A stretch of 64,000 bases of DNA from Molossus alvarezi (Eukaryota > Chordata > Mammalia > Chiroptera > Molossidae), in assembly GCA_037176705.1 (NCBI GenBank), contig CM073885.1, forward strand, positions 159,392,290 through 159,456,289. The letters run 5' to 3'. Below the pieces are notes generated by a model, which did not search any database, was not told the origin of the DNA, and saw only the letters and a program-made list of their open reading frames with translations. Shown here piece after piece: positions 27,601 through 42,300 of this stretch. The position numbers were made by a program, and so were the translations under genes. Each line of letters opens with the position of its first letter. Within the stretch, counting starts at the first letter, position 1.

Positions 27601-30600
27601 TGAGTCTATTTACTTGTAAATAATAATAATGTTAATATTATTTATAATAATGTTATGCATTTGTTGTTTGGAAAGTATTGGTTCACATTTCTTTATACAG
27701 TGTTCAGACTCACTTTTGTTAGTATCATATCACCACCAGTCTTATCAAAAAAGCCTTTAACTATTGAAAAGCTGCCAAGCTTACAAAATGCTACATGTTT
27801 TCCCCATCTTGATTTGTAGTATGTTCACTTGAATTGCATCATTGGCAACAAATATACATGTTATTTTCCTTGGAGTGACAGGGTCACTTTTCAGTTTTGG
27901 GAGAATGACAGTTGTACTCTCACACAGAGATGTTATTCTATCAAAAACATAATTTGTTCAGCTCACAGCTAAGTCCCAAGTGCTTTTCCTCAACACAGCC
28001 ATGTTTCAGTATGCAGAAGCACTTAATGTATGCTTTCCACTTATCAGAATATAAAAAGAATCAGTGATAACATCATTATTCAATGTTACTACTTTATCAT
28101 AGATGTTCTTAAGTAGAGCAGAATATTTTTCTTTTTCTTTTTTTTTAATCCTCACCCGAGGACACTTTTGCATTTATCTTCAGATACAGCAGGAAGGAGA
28201 GAGGAAGGAAGAGAGAGAAACATTGATGTGAGAGAGAAACATTGAGTGGCTGCCACCCACAACCCCAACTGGGGCTGGAGACAAACTGCAACCGAGGTAC
28301 ATGCCCTTAGCGGGAACCTAACCCAAAACTCTCTGGTTCATGGGCCAACACTCTAGCCACTGAACCAAACAGGCCAGGGCAGAACATTTTTCAATAATGT
28401 GACAGTTAAGAATAGAATGACTACATGTACAGTGTGGTACCCCTGCTTGAGTCATCTCAGAGGCCATTTTACTGGCTTTTGCTTTTATGCAGTTATTGCC
28501 AATGTCAGTGTGAAAGCAGGCAATGCCTTGATATTTCTATGAAAACAGTTTTGACATCGTGTGTCTCCTGAAAGTGGTTTAGGGGAACCCCAGAGGCCTG
28601 CAAAACAGACTTGGAGAACCACTGTGTAAATGAGCAGAGTGTGTTTGTATTAGTGTGGTACACTTCAAACAAATAAAGGGCTGCTTGCCCAGCCTGTACA
28701 CTCAGTGGGTTTAAACATTGTCCTAATAGGAAAAGGTTGAGGGTTTGATACCTGGATTTCAGCTCGATCCCTAATGTTTCTCTCTCTTTTTGTCTCTCTA
28801 TTTCTGTCTCCATCTCTCTCTCCTTCTTCTTCTTTCTAAAAGAAGTAAAATTTATTTCAAGTATACTGTTCACTTTTAAAAGGACAAGTTTTTAATTCAA
28901 ACTTTTAAAAGAGAGAAGAAGAAATACATACTAAGGTTATAATATAAGAAACAAATAAAAGGGAAAACATGAATCTCGTACTCACCTGCATGATTGCCCA
29001 GCACTGCTGCCTCATCAGTGTTCTGCTGTATTCCAGTGTGAGCTCAGGGGTTGGAAATAGATTTGGTTGACCCGCATTGCCTATCAGGGAGGGTCAGTGC
29101 TTATAAAAGTAACTCTGGCTGGTCATTGTAGAAAAGATTTCTCATAATTTCATGTGCTGAATGGAAAGAGGCCAGAAAATTCTTACAGAATCTGAGAATG
29201 TGTAGGACTGTGTTCAAGGTTAAGCTTCTGCCTCCATTCCTCTGTCTGCTCTGTTACTAAGTTAGTATCAAGTCCTGGATTTATTTTTTAAATACATGTT
29301 CTTATTTTGTAGAGATGCAAACAGAACCAAGGACATTTTTGAGGAGCACTTACATCCGTTTATAGTAAGCGTCAGCATTATTGAGGTTGGATTTTTCTCT
29401 CATCCGGTCATGACTATTTCATACTGATTTGCTTTGAAGTTCATTACTGGAAGAAAAGAATCCCTCCAGCTTGAAGTCAAATTTTTCTTCCTTTAAGTGT
29501 TCTTCTCCACCTTTTTTTGTATCTAATTATTTTACAAAAAAATGTTGTATATGAAATATGTCAGTAAGAACTGAGTTGCAGCTTTGTATAATTAATGAGC
29601 TAAGGTGAGTAACATGCCCCCCCCAAATATATCTTTTTAAAAGATAATTTTCAGTACCATCAAACTATATAAATATTTGTAAATAAAACTAAGATATGTT
29701 AAGACCTCTATGAAGAAACTTAAACAACTCTTTAAATTCTGAAAAACTAGAACGACCAGACTGTTCTGCTCCCCCCTGCAGAGGCTCTGCAGGGATGTGT
29801 GGCTGTGATGCTGTAGGGAAGGGGGAAGTCACTTCCATATGAGTTTTCTGAGGTTGTGCCTGTATTTGCCTTTAATGAGTGGTGGTTTTGCATCACTATT
29901 GCTTTTTCAAGTTCCATTGTTTATACCTAAAATACTAAAACACAGGTCACCCATTGAAAATTATTCTCAGGGGCACATGGGCACAAGTAGAAGACTGCCA
30001 CCATAGAAGTACTTAAGTATTTATCTTCACTGGATACTTACATTGCATTTTCTCCTTTCAGGGAGAAACAGATCCAAAGGAATATTTTCATCGTTGTCCT
30101 GATCTCGGATCTATTTACAATTTCATTCGTCCTTTTTTCACTGCCTATCAACTAACTGGTGAATTTGCAGTAGCAACTTTGGTAAGATAGTTATTTCAGG
30201 AAGCATCTTTCTGTCTTGTCCACAAGGTGTGGTCTTGTTTATCAGATAAAAGTAAGTTCCTGAAAAAAATCATCCAAACTTTATTAGAGATACCTATCCA
30301 AGGATGTGAAATACACACATTTCAGGTTAATAATCATTATGATTTCAAATGTCCTTGCTTTTCTCATCACAAAACACCTGCTATTTGAGGCAGCAGGAGA
30401 GAGTTCTGGTTTCTGCCTCCACCCCTCAGGAGACACATGCACATGCAGTGCACACACATGCACATGTACCAGGTATGCTGACGGGCAGGATGCGCAATAA
30501 CCTCTTGTTCCTGGGCCATGACTGATTCAGTGTAGGTCTGAGCTGCATCCCAGGCTGTATCCCCAGGCAGTTCTGACAGTGTCCTGATTGAGAACCGGAG

Positions 30601-33600
30601 CCCTGAATTCCCTGTTCCTTGGATGATGGGTGTAAATCCAACCCTGCTGTCCTCCTGTGCCTGCCTGTGATGTTGTCCAGGATTATAGTGCCAGTAGTTC
30701 CTGAACAGGCTGTGTGAGTTGCCTGCTAAGCTACGCTGTGTGAGGACCTTTGTGTCATTCATACAGAATTCCTATGGGAAGAGTTTTTCTTTTGGAATAA
30801 ATAGTCCTATTCTAGTGAGAAATGGTCCTGCCCCCAGCAGTCCTAAAGGGGAAAGTGTTCTGCATGGTCAGGAGGGAACAAATCCTAAAGTCAGTGCCTC
30901 CTCCTTCAGTGTTCGGGTAAAATTTTGGAGAGGCCACTGTGCTGCTGACTAGAGATACCTGGTGGACACTGGATCAGACACAGGCTTTTCATGGAGCTGC
31001 CAGCCACCAGGAGGGCTTAGCAGGTGGTGGTGAAGGCAGGAGGGTGCTTCCATGTGGAGAGTTGGTAGTGTGGAAGGAAAGTATCTGGGCCGGAAGAGGG
31101 GGAGTCCTTTGTAGAAGAGTTAAGCTTGATGCACCTGGGAGACAATGGAGTGGCATCTCTAGGAATCATCTGAATGTGTGGAACAGCCTGAATCTGAGCT
31201 GGAGGTGAGGAATTAGGATCCGCTGTTCCAGTGCATAGAAAGCATATGAATATACAGTGTATAGAAGATAGAGCAGTGACAAAAAGTTAGGTATTCTGTG
31301 GATATTCATGGAATGAGCAACTTCTTGGCAGCACTTAGCATTTTGACCTCACTCTCTTTCTCAAACTTCACTTATCTTGACTTTTTATTGTCTCCTGGTT
31401 TCCCCACCACTCTCAGCCAATCCTGGGGACTCCTAGCTTTCATGCTGGTTGTCCTTACAGAGCTCAGTGCTGAGGATGGAGAGAGACACGGTTGAATAAA
31501 TTTTTGCTTTTATGGAGCTTATATTCTATAAGAAAGTTAGAAATACGTTTTTAAATGAGTGTTGTTGTTTTTTTACCCTCAGCCCAGGATATTTTTTTAC
31601 TTTTTGTTCAGATAGAGTGGGAGGGAGAGAGAGAGAAACATCGACATGAAAGGGACAGATCAAGTGGCTGCCACCCACATGAACAACCAGAGTTGGGGAC
31701 AAACTGCAACTGAGGTACATGCCCTTAGTGGGAGCCAAACCCGAGTCTCTTTGTACCACAAGTTGACACTGTAACCACTGAGAAAACCAGTCAGGGCTAA
31801 ATGAGTGTTTTTAAGGAGATGAATATTTCAGCCCAGCTGGTGTGGTTTAGTGGTTGAGTGTAGACCCTGCACCAAGAGGTCGCTGGTTAGATTCCTGGTC
31901 AGGGCACATGCCCAGGTTGTGGGCCTGATCCTCATGGCGGTGCCATGCAGGAGGTGGCCAATGCATGTTCTCTCTCATCAATGTTTCTGTCTCTCTTTCC
32001 CTCTCTCTGTAAGATCAATAAAGAAAAATAGATCTTTTTTAAAAAGGTGATTTTTTCAGGTAGTATAAATACCAAGAGAATGAATCAGGGTAAAGAGATA
32101 AAGTGATCACAGGGTCTGTCTACTTTAAACCAACCAATCAGGAAGAGCCTCTTTAAAAAGGAAAAGGTTGAATGCTGATCTACCGAACGGAGAAGGGTGA
32201 GGGTCTCTGGCATCGTAGGCAGAAGGGAAAAGTGCACGGTTCTTAGGACCATGTTCTGTGTGTTTAAGCAACAGTGAGGTTTGGCCAGTGTGCTCAGAAT
32301 GTGGAAGAAGGGAAAGAATGTAGGACATGAGGACATAGAAGGGCAGTGTCCTATCTTATAGAGCCCTGCAGCTGGCAGGCCATGGGAAGATGTTACATTT
32401 TTCTTTGTTTGATGGGAAACATTTGGCAGATATTGAGCAGGGTCCTGAAGTGCTCCTGATTACTGAAGCTATGCTGAGTGTTTTGGGGAGAATAGACTGT
32501 GGCTGGGAGTTTGAGTGGAGGTCGAGATGTCAGGAGGCAATAAGAGTGATCCAGGTGAGAAGTGACAAACAGAATAGAAAGCGGTCTGATGACCAGTGAT
32601 AGGTATAGACAGCAAGAATTGCCAACAGATTGGAGCGGGCTAACTCAATTGGAGGCTTTGGGCCCCACAACTAGGCAAATGGCAGTGCCCTTTATGACAT
32701 GAAGAAGTGCTTGGGGAAAGGGAGTTGGGATGAAGAGCTCTGGTGTGTATGTGCAAAGGCACCAATGGTCTTAGTAATAGTAGTTCAGTAGAGTGATAGT
32801 GGCAGGGACCAGACAGAGTGGGTTAAGGAGACAGTGGAAGATGAGAAGCAGCATCAGGGCATTTACTGTGAGCAACATGAGGGGAAGCAGTCTAGGAGTT
32901 GGGGTTGGCAGGGACCTGTGTCAACACATTGGGGAAAATCTCTGGCAGACAGGGAGGATTCTTCAAAAAGAGGGAATTGTGGGAGGTGTTTTTCAGAAGT
33001 AGGATGGGATCGATGTCACTGAGAGAGGAGGCAGCTTCAGTGAGAAGGAAAGTCTCAGGTCCACTGACACAGGAGGGCAAGTGCATGAATGAGTGAGGAT
33101 GGCACATACCAAGTCTGCCAGTAAAGGTGTCAGGAAGGTGAGAGATTGCCAGTGTTGTATAAGTGCCTCTAGCTAGTCCCATAAAGTACAAAGTTGGACC
33201 TTGTAAGGAGGTTTATTCTTAGGATATCTGCCAGTGCTGAATTTTAAATGATTGTTACAGGCTTTCACTAAGATCATATAATGTTCAATAACCATTATAT
33301 TTTTTTAAAATACCCTTTGGTTTGAAGAACATTGGCAGATCTGAGCTATCAATCTGATAACCTCAGACAGTTAACATATTCTTTAAAATTGGACCCCCAT
33401 TTTTCTTCAAATAGAGTGGGAGAGAGAGAGAGAAACATTGACATGAGAGAGATATCGACTGGTTGCCTCCCACATGACCTTGACCAGGGCCAGGACCACA
33501 CCAACACCCAAGTACATGCCATTGACCAGAATCGAAGCCACGACTCTGGTTTAAAGGCTAATGCTCTAACCACTGAGTCAAACTGTCCAGGGCTTCTTTT

Positions 33601-34529
33601 GTTTTTGGCAAATGGCATACATATATTTCTGTAAAGCACCCTTTGTGGTAACAACAAATCACAGCTTGCTTCTGTAATGTTTACTTAGCTGTTAAGTTCT
33701 CCCAGTTCTTTGTAGAATAGACATGTAATACACGAGAAAGAAATCATGAACCCTCATAAGCTCCTGGCAGGTGTAGAGGACCCGGATGCAGAGATGGCAG
33801 CTCTGTTACCACCTGAAACCACCAGCACTGGCTAAGCTTCAGATTGTGTAAGACAAGATAAATTTCATAAAGTGATCCTGGGGGTGTGAGGACTAGGAAT
33901 ATAAAAGGACTTTCCTTTGTGTGCATGTGTGTCTCTTACAAAGGCACTAAGTCCAGGAATAATTGACAGTTGTCAAGACCTGCCTCAAGCACAGCCCTTT
34001 GTACTGCCTGTCCCGCTGCACCACACAGCAGCCACTGGGGGGTCCTCTTGACAACCCATTTTATCTACTGCTTGTGCTGCTAAAGAACTAGTTACTGTGT
34101 AAAGTAGATATACACGTGCTCTGTATTATCAGGGATGTAAATATTCAAGTCTTATGTAAAATCACCATATAACCACCAGTCAGGCATGAAACGGTGCACA
34201 TGGTAGGCACTCAGGTACCCACACTGGGCCTGTCCATGCTACCCTTTACAAGTGAAAGGTAATGATATTTCTTTAGAGGGTACTTTGCTAATATTTCCAT
34301 TCATTCCTGTGACCAAAACTTGTGCTGGAAATTCACCTGGGCAATGTAAGAAACAGAAATACGCCCTGGCCAGTTTTGCTCAGTGGTTAGAGCATCGGCC
34401 TGTGGTCCAGAGAGACCCGGGTTTAGTTCCTGCTAAGGGCACGTATCTCAGTTTCAGTTTGTTCCCAGCCCTGGTTTGGTCATGCGGGTGGCAACCACTC
34501 GATGTGGCCCTTTCAGATCATCAGATCAA

Positions 34530-34581
<52 letters not shown>

Positions 34582-37500
34582 TCTCTCTCTCTCTGAACCA
34601 AAAATGGAAAAATGTCCTCAGGTAAGGATTAAAAAAAAGAAAGAAACAGAAATACGTGATTTGCAACAGTGACTTGGCCTTTGGCTTTGGCTGGCCAAGC
34701 AGTTTCAGTAGACCCTAAGAAAAAGAATCAACTCAAACACAGGTGAAATCTGTCCTTTCTAACAGATCTCATCAGAGCCTTTAAACTGAACTGAAACCAA
34801 AGACCTGTGTTTTACTTTTGCAGATTTACATAGAAAGACTTGTGATGTATGCTAAAATAGACATTTGTCCCACGAACTGGAAACGAGTCGTTTTGGGGGC
34901 CATTCTTCTTGCCTTCAAGTATTTGTACGATCTGCTTATATGGAATGTGCACTTCTGCAGAATCATGAAGAGCATTACACTTAAAGACCTGTGAGTTTGC
35001 ATGGCTTTGGTGAACTTTCTAACATTTTCCTATACTTGGTTTGTCCCCATAAAGATTACACATTAAGAAATATTTTTAAATGTTACATTGGGTAACGAAC
35101 TGAACTAGGCATAAAATGGCATACATTTTTCTATCCACGTTTGCTATAAGAATTCATATGACTTCTCATTAATTAGTAGGTCTTCATATGTTATTATATA
35201 ACTAATGTGATAATTTTAAATTTTTTTGGTAGTTATTGGCAAACATTGTACAAGCTCACTTAGAGAACCACAGTACTGCAAATATCTTCATGACTTTCTT
35301 AAAGCTGCCTGACAGTTCCAGTCCTTTTTCCCTCAAACTTTTTTTGTTATTTATTGATTCACTTTGATAATTTTCAATAAGAATTTACATTTATTATTGG
35401 TCGTTTCTTTGTTTTTTGTTTTTATCCTCACCTGAGGACATTTTTGCATTTATCTTCAGATAGAGCTGGAGGGAGAGGGGTAAGAGAGACAGAAAAACAT
35501 CGATGTGAGAGAGACACTTCGACTGGTTGCCACCTACACGACCCCAACTGGGGCGGCAACAAACTGCAACCCAGGTACGTGCTTTTAGCGAGAACTAAAC
35601 CTGGGTCTCTCTGGTCTACAAGCTGAAGCCCTAACTGCTGAGCCAAACTGGCCAGGGCTACATTTATTATTATTTTGTATTAGTCTCAAGTGTGCAGCAT
35701 AACGGTTAGAAAAGAATATACTTCACAAAGTGTTTTCTGCAACATTTTCAGTACCGACCTGGCACCATACATAGTTCTTACAGTATTGCTGATCCTAATT
35801 TCTATGGTTCACTCTATATCCCCATAACTGTTTTGTAACTGCTAATCTGTACTCTCAATCCCATTACCTTTTCACTCAGCCCCCCAATACCCTTTCCCTC
35901 TGGCCACCATCAAAATATTCTCTTTATCTATGAGTCTGCTTCTGTTTTGTTTGTTCATTTATATTGTTGTTTAGATTCCACATATTAGTGAAATCATATG
36001 GTATTTGTATTTCTCTGACTGACATATTTTACTTAGTGCAATGCCCTCTATGTCCATCCATGCTGTCACAAATGGTAAGATGCCATTCATCTTTATGGCT
36101 GAGTAACATTCCACCACTTTTCAATGTACTCAACTATTGATGCACACTTGAGCTGCTTCCATAGTGTGGGCATTGTATATCATACTGCAGTGAAAATAGG
36201 AGTACATGTATTCTTTTGAATTAGTGATTTCAGTTTCTTGGGGTATATACCCAGAAGCGGAATCACTGAGTCATAAAGCAGTTCCATTTTTTATTTCTAA
36301 AAGAAAATCCATACTGTTTCCACAGTGGCTGCACCATTCTACATTCCCACCAAAAGTACATGAGGGTTCCATTTTCTCCACATCCTTGCCAACACTTGTT
36401 GATTTATTGATGATAGCCATCCTGACTGATGTGTGTGAAGGGATGTCTCATTGTGATTTTTATTTACATCTGTTTGATTATTAGTGATATTAAGCACATT
36501 TTCATATGTCTTTCAGCCATCTGTTTGTTGTCTTTGGAGAAATACCTGTTCAGGTCCTCTGTTTATTTCTTTATTGGATTGTTTGTTTTTTGGGTGTTGA
36601 GTTGTACACGTTTTTATAAAATTTGAATATTAAACCCATTATCAGATACATAATTGTCAAATACGTTTTCCCATCAGTCAATTGTCTTTCCATTGCATTG
36701 ATGTTTTCCTTTGCTGTGCTAAAACTTTCCAGTTTGACATAGTCCTGTTTGTTTATTTTTTGTTTCACTTGCTCAAGGTGATCTATGAGGAGAAAAACTT
36801 ACTAAGAGAAATGTTGTAGATTTTACTGCATTTGTTTTATTCTAGGAGTTTATTGTTAAATCTTACATTTAAGTTAATACTTCATTTTGAATTTATTCTT
36901 GTATATGGTGTAAGAAGGTGGTGTAGTTTCATTTTTTTGTATGTATCTGTCCAATTTACAGAACACTATTTTAATACACTTCCTTTTATCTACTGAATGA
37001 TTATTTTTCCTTTTTCAAATATTAATTGGCCACATTAGGTGTGGGTTTATTTCTGGGCTTTCTATTGTGTTCCATTGATGTATATGTTTATTTTTATGCT
37101 AGTACCATGCTCTTTTGATTACTATAGCCTTGTACTATAGTATGATATCAAGTAGCATGATACTTCCAAACTTGTTCTTTTCTCTCTCAATTGCTGTGAG
37201 TATTCAAGATCTTTGTGACTGCATATAAAATACTGGATTATTTGTTCTACTGGTGTACAATATGCCATTAAATCTTGACATAGGAATCTTATGGAATGTA
37301 TAGGTTGCTTTGGGTAGTATGGACACTTTCAAGATGTTATTTTGTCCTATCCATGAGCCCAGTGCATATTTTTATTTATTTGTATCTTTTTTAAATTCTC
37401 TCTTGGGTGTCTTACAATATTCCAAGTACAAGTCTTTTACCTCCTTGGTTAAATTTCTTCCTAGGTGCTTTTATATAATTTGATATGGGATTGTTTTATA

Positions 37501-39249
37501 GTTTCCCTTTCTGATAGTTCACTATTGGCATATAAAAATGCAACCGATTTCTGGATATTAATTTTGTATCTTGCTACTTTACTGAATTCACTGGTCAGTT
37601 CTAGTAAGTATTTTGGTGAATCTTTAGGATTCTCTATGCACAGTATCACGCCATCTGCAAATAATGAGAGTTTTACTTCTAGCTTCCAATTTGGTTGCCT
37701 TTCATTTTGTCTTATTGTCCGATTGCTGGGCCTAGGACTTCCAGTAATGTTTTGAATAAGAGGGATGAAAGTGGACAGCCCTATGTTGTTACTGATCTTA
37801 AGAAAAACTCTTTCAGTTTTGCTTGATTGTGCTTGATTGATTATAATGTTGCCTGTGTCATATATTGCCCTTTACTATGTTGTTCTAGGTTTCATCTATT
37901 CTTACTTTGCTGAGACATTTTATCATAAATGTGGGTTATAGATTTTGTCAGAATGCTTTCTGCATCTATTAATATAACCATATGGTTTTTATCTTTCATT
38001 TTGTTTAAGTAGTGTAGCATGTTCATTGACTTGTGGATATTATTCTAACTTTCTATCCCAGGAATAAATTTCACTTGATCATGGTGTATGATCTTTTTAA
38101 TATATTGTTCAATCCTATTTGCTAATGTTTTGTCTTGGATTTCTACATCTGTGCTTATCAGGGACATTGTCCTATAATTTTCTTTCTTTGACATGTCTTT
38201 CTCTGCTTTTGGAATTGGTATAATGATGGCCTCTGAAAATAAGCTTCATCCTCTTGAATTTTGAGGAATAGTATGAAACAGAATGGTGTCAGTGCTTTGA
38301 ATATTTGGTAAAATTTACTTGTGATGACATGTCCAGGACTTTTGTTTGTTGAAAGTTTTATTTTATTTTATTTTTTATAGCTTTGATTTCAATGGCTGTA
38401 TCAGTTTGTACAGATTTTATGTTTCTTTTTTATTCAGTTTTGAAAGATTTATGTTTCTAGAATTTATCCATTTCTTCTAGATTGTCTAATGTGTTAGAAT
38501 GTAGTTGTTCATAATATTTTTTTTATTAAGCTTTGTATTTCTGAGTCACTTGTCTCTACAACTCTTTTATTTCTGCTTTTAATTTATTTGAGATATTTGT
38601 CTTGATGAGTCTGATTTAAGGTTTTTTAATATTATTTTTTTAAAAGATCCAGATCTTTGTGTATTGATCTTTAGCATGATTTTATTCTGTTTATTTCCAC
38701 CCTGGTCTCACTTATTTTTGTCCTTCTACTCACTTTGGGCATTGTTTGTGGTTCTTTTTCTCATTCCTTTAGGAATAAGGTTAGATTGTTTATTTGAGAT
38801 TTTTTTGTTTCTTGAGTTAAGCTTCCAATGCCAAGAATTGTTCTCTTAGGACTACTTTTGGTGTGCTTCATTGATTTTGGGTTGTTGTGCTTTCATTTTC
38901 ACTTGGCTCAAGGTGGGTCTCATGAGGACAGCATATATATAAGTCTTGTATTTGTCTTCAGTCAGCTACCTTGTGATTTTTTATCAGAGCATTTAAGCCA
39001 TTCACATTTAAGTGATTATTGATAGGTATGTATTTAATGCCATTTTATTTTTTATCACTGTATTTTTCCTCTCCTTTCATCTTCTTAAAAAGAATCCTTT
39101 ATATTTTTTGTAATTCTGGTTTGGATATTAATGTATTCCTTTAGCTTTACCTTGTCTAGAAAGCTATTTCTTTTCAGTTTTAAATAATAGTCTGGTTGGG
39201 TAGAGTAGGCTTGGTTGTAGTAGATCTGTGCTTTTCATTATTTTGAATA

Positions 39250-39327
<78 letters not shown>

Positions 39328-42300
39328 CTACACCAAGGATATTTTTCCATTTATCTTCAGATAGAGTGGTAGGGAGAGAGAAAGAGTGGTGACAGAGAAA
39401 CATACTGATTGGTTGCCTCCCACATGTCTCCGACCAGGACCAGTGTCTGAACCACAACCGAGCTACAAGCCCTTGATCGGAATCAACCTGCAACTCTTCA
39501 GTCTGTGGATCAATACTCTCACTGCTGAGCCAAACTGGCCAAGGCATGAATAATTTTTGCCTATCCTGTCTGGTCTGAAATGTCCCTGTTGAGAAATTAG
39601 TTGTCTTCTGAAAGCTCTTTTGTAGGCAACTGTTATTTTTTTGCTGCTTTAAAGATTCCCTTTTGTCTTTAGTCTTTGCTGGTTTAATTACAGTATTTCT
39701 CAGTGTGGGCCCTTTTGGATTTATGTTGTTTAGGACTCTCTGCCCTTCCTAGACTTCTTGGTCTTTTCCTTCACAAGGGTAAAAAAATTTTCAGTCATTA
39801 TTTCTTCAAATAAATTCTTATTCATTTGTGCTCTCTCTTTTTCTTTTGGTACTCCAATGATGCTGATATTATTACACTTCATATTGTCACATGTGTCACT
39901 TAGACCATCCTCATTTTTTACAATTTTGTTTTCTTTTTGCAGTTTTGATTGTTTTCCGCTACCTTGATTCCAAGTCACTGTTTTGATCATCTACTGCATC
40001 TAACCTAACTCTTTATTCTGTCAAGTGTAGTCTTCATTTCAGATATTGTATTTTTTCTTTCTGACAGTTTGTTTTTTATGATTTCCATACTCTTGTTATG
40101 CTGTTGATGTTCTCATCAAGTTCCTTGAGCATCCTTGCAAGCATTGCTTTGAACTCTGTATCTGTTAGATTGTTTGCCTTCATTTTATTTAATTCTTTGT
40201 CTGGAGATTTCTTCTGTTCTTTCAATTGAGGCATGTTTATTTGTCTCCCCATTTTGGCTGCCTCTCTGTGTGTGTTTCTGTGTGTTAGGTCAATTGGCTA
40301 TGTCTCCCAATCATGGTAGGGTGACCTCGTAGGAGTCCTGTGGGACCCAGTGGCACAGTGTCTGATCATGTGAACTTGTGCTCCAGGATGGTTCTTGTGT
40401 GGGTTATTTAAGCCTTTCTGTTTGGGTTTAGTCTTGATTGCCATTGGTTCATCTGTGCGTGGGGTTGACCCTGAGACTGGTTGACTGTGGAGATTGACCT
40501 TGACCACAATGTGGGATCTGCTGTGCAGGAGCTTTCCACAAACCAGACTTCACCTCAGCAGGGTCTGGTGCTCCTTGAGAACTTCCTGTGGATGTGCTGG
40601 ATCCTGCTGTGATGTTGTCTAACCCTTGGCACTTGGTGTGTTCCATCTGAGGTCTTTTGGGAGAGACTTGGTAGAGGAAAATGTGAGGCACTGCCTTTGA
40701 CTAGTCCTGGTAAGTCGGCTGGGAGTGACAAAGCAAGCCTCAGTTTGTGGCTGTCCATGCTTTAATTGATAAGCATGCGAGGGACCAAGCTGCTCATCAA
40801 TGCCTTTGTTTACCAGCATTGAACTAGGTGCTGGTCAGCAAAAGGTTCAAGGCACTTTGAGATCTGTCTTCACCTGCTTCTTTTTGTAGGATTCCTATTG
40901 GGCTCTGGTGGCACTGAGTTGCATGAAGTAGGTTCTCAGTGTATCATGAAGTAGGGACGAGTTGTGATCACCAGACAGATACATATTCAAACTCAACGCT
41001 AGTGCTGTCTCAGGCCAGTTCTGTCATGGTGACAGTTTCTCACCCCAGTAATATTAAGGTGAACAGAAACTTTCACTGTGGTCTTTTACATTAGCCTCAT
41101 GCAGTGGGGGAAGGGAGAGGGTTCCCCTTTCCATCCAACTTGGCATACTTATTTATTTATTGGAAATAAATCACTGCCTCAGGAGTTTTCCCTCAGAGAT
41201 AATAGTGGTGGCTCTCAGTGGATCTATTTGCTGCCATGGTGATGTGCCCACTCCTTTTGTCGGCATATCTCTACTTCAATAAGCCCTTTTCTATTATGAT
41301 AAAAATGTCTGCGAATTCTTCAGAACTAAGAAGCAGCACATCATTCCTTTAATCTGAACCTTGCAGTGGGACCTCATGCTTGAGTGGGGAGCATGATCTG
41401 CAGCTGCACTGATGGGACTCTGACAAATGAGCCCCAGTCAGCAGCACGAGTGAACGGGAGATGTGACCTCCTCACTGTGGTCCCCAACGCAAAGGGCTGG
41501 GATGCAGAAAAAAACACAAATAGCTCTACCATGTTTGCTTCTTTAGTACAGCTGGGTAGCTTTTATTTGTTTCAAAACAAAACTTAGAGCCATCCTAGTA
41601 GCTTACTTAGATAATTTGAAGATTGCCAAGTTGACTAAAATTGTCCTGTGCTGGTTTTGTCTTCTCCTTCTTCCCCAGGAATGCATTGGAAAGGCAATAT
41701 ATATATCTACTCCAGTTTAATCTTAATGTCTCTGCCAGTGTCTATGCCAAATACTATTTTGACCTTCGGACCTTAGCAGGTGACCACGGACTGCCTATTG
41801 TATTTGCTCCTCTTCGAAAAGAAAGAGCACGGAAGCTGGAGGTGAGGCTGTGGGATCACAAAGTGGGCTTTTCTGCCAGACACCGAAACCATATCTGTGG
41901 CTCAGTCATTTTATGCAGTGATTAGGGAAATGAAAAGCTCTTTAAACTAATACATTGAAGAAGGCTTATTAACTCTCTCCATTGTATTTTTGGTATCTTT
42001 ACGGTTTATATAAGAACTCCCATTATATTTTTAAAAAGGATGTCTTCATTGACCATGATATAGAATATTTTAAATCAAATTTAATCTTTGATTTTTAAAA
42101 ATTCTGTTCTTGTTCTAATTATCCCTGAATAATTTCTTACATTTATATCATTCATGGTCTGGTCAGTGTGGCTCAGTGGATTGAGCATAGTGCCATGGAC
42201 TGAGAGATCCTGGTTTGATTCCCTGGTCAAGGTACATGCCTGGATTTCAGGCTTGACCCCCAGCAGGGGGTGTGCAGGAACCAGCCGAAGGAAATTCTCA

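Larger units (their letters stand above)
35672..41280 (-). mobile_element. Old near-full-length L1 in intron 8
   Basis: A diverged minus-strand L1: 3' UTR near 35672-36180, ORF2 remnants (matches near 36300-39000), ORF1 remnants near 39720-40200 and probable 5' UTR to about 41280. ORFs are heavily broken. A SINE and a CT/AT microsatellite interrupt it near 39250-39545. It is more diverged than the 3.7-kb, 45.7-kb and 53.7-kb copies, so it is the oldest of the long L1s here. The 5' boundary is approximate. Confidence 0.8.

Noticed and set aside
28975..29050. ACTCACC read as a minus-strand donor
   Set aside because: No open minus-strand exon or homology next to it.
32793..33191. Cluster of four overlapping open frames on both strands
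   Set aside because: The region resembles an old interspersed repeat, and the frames are short and unrelated to any family.
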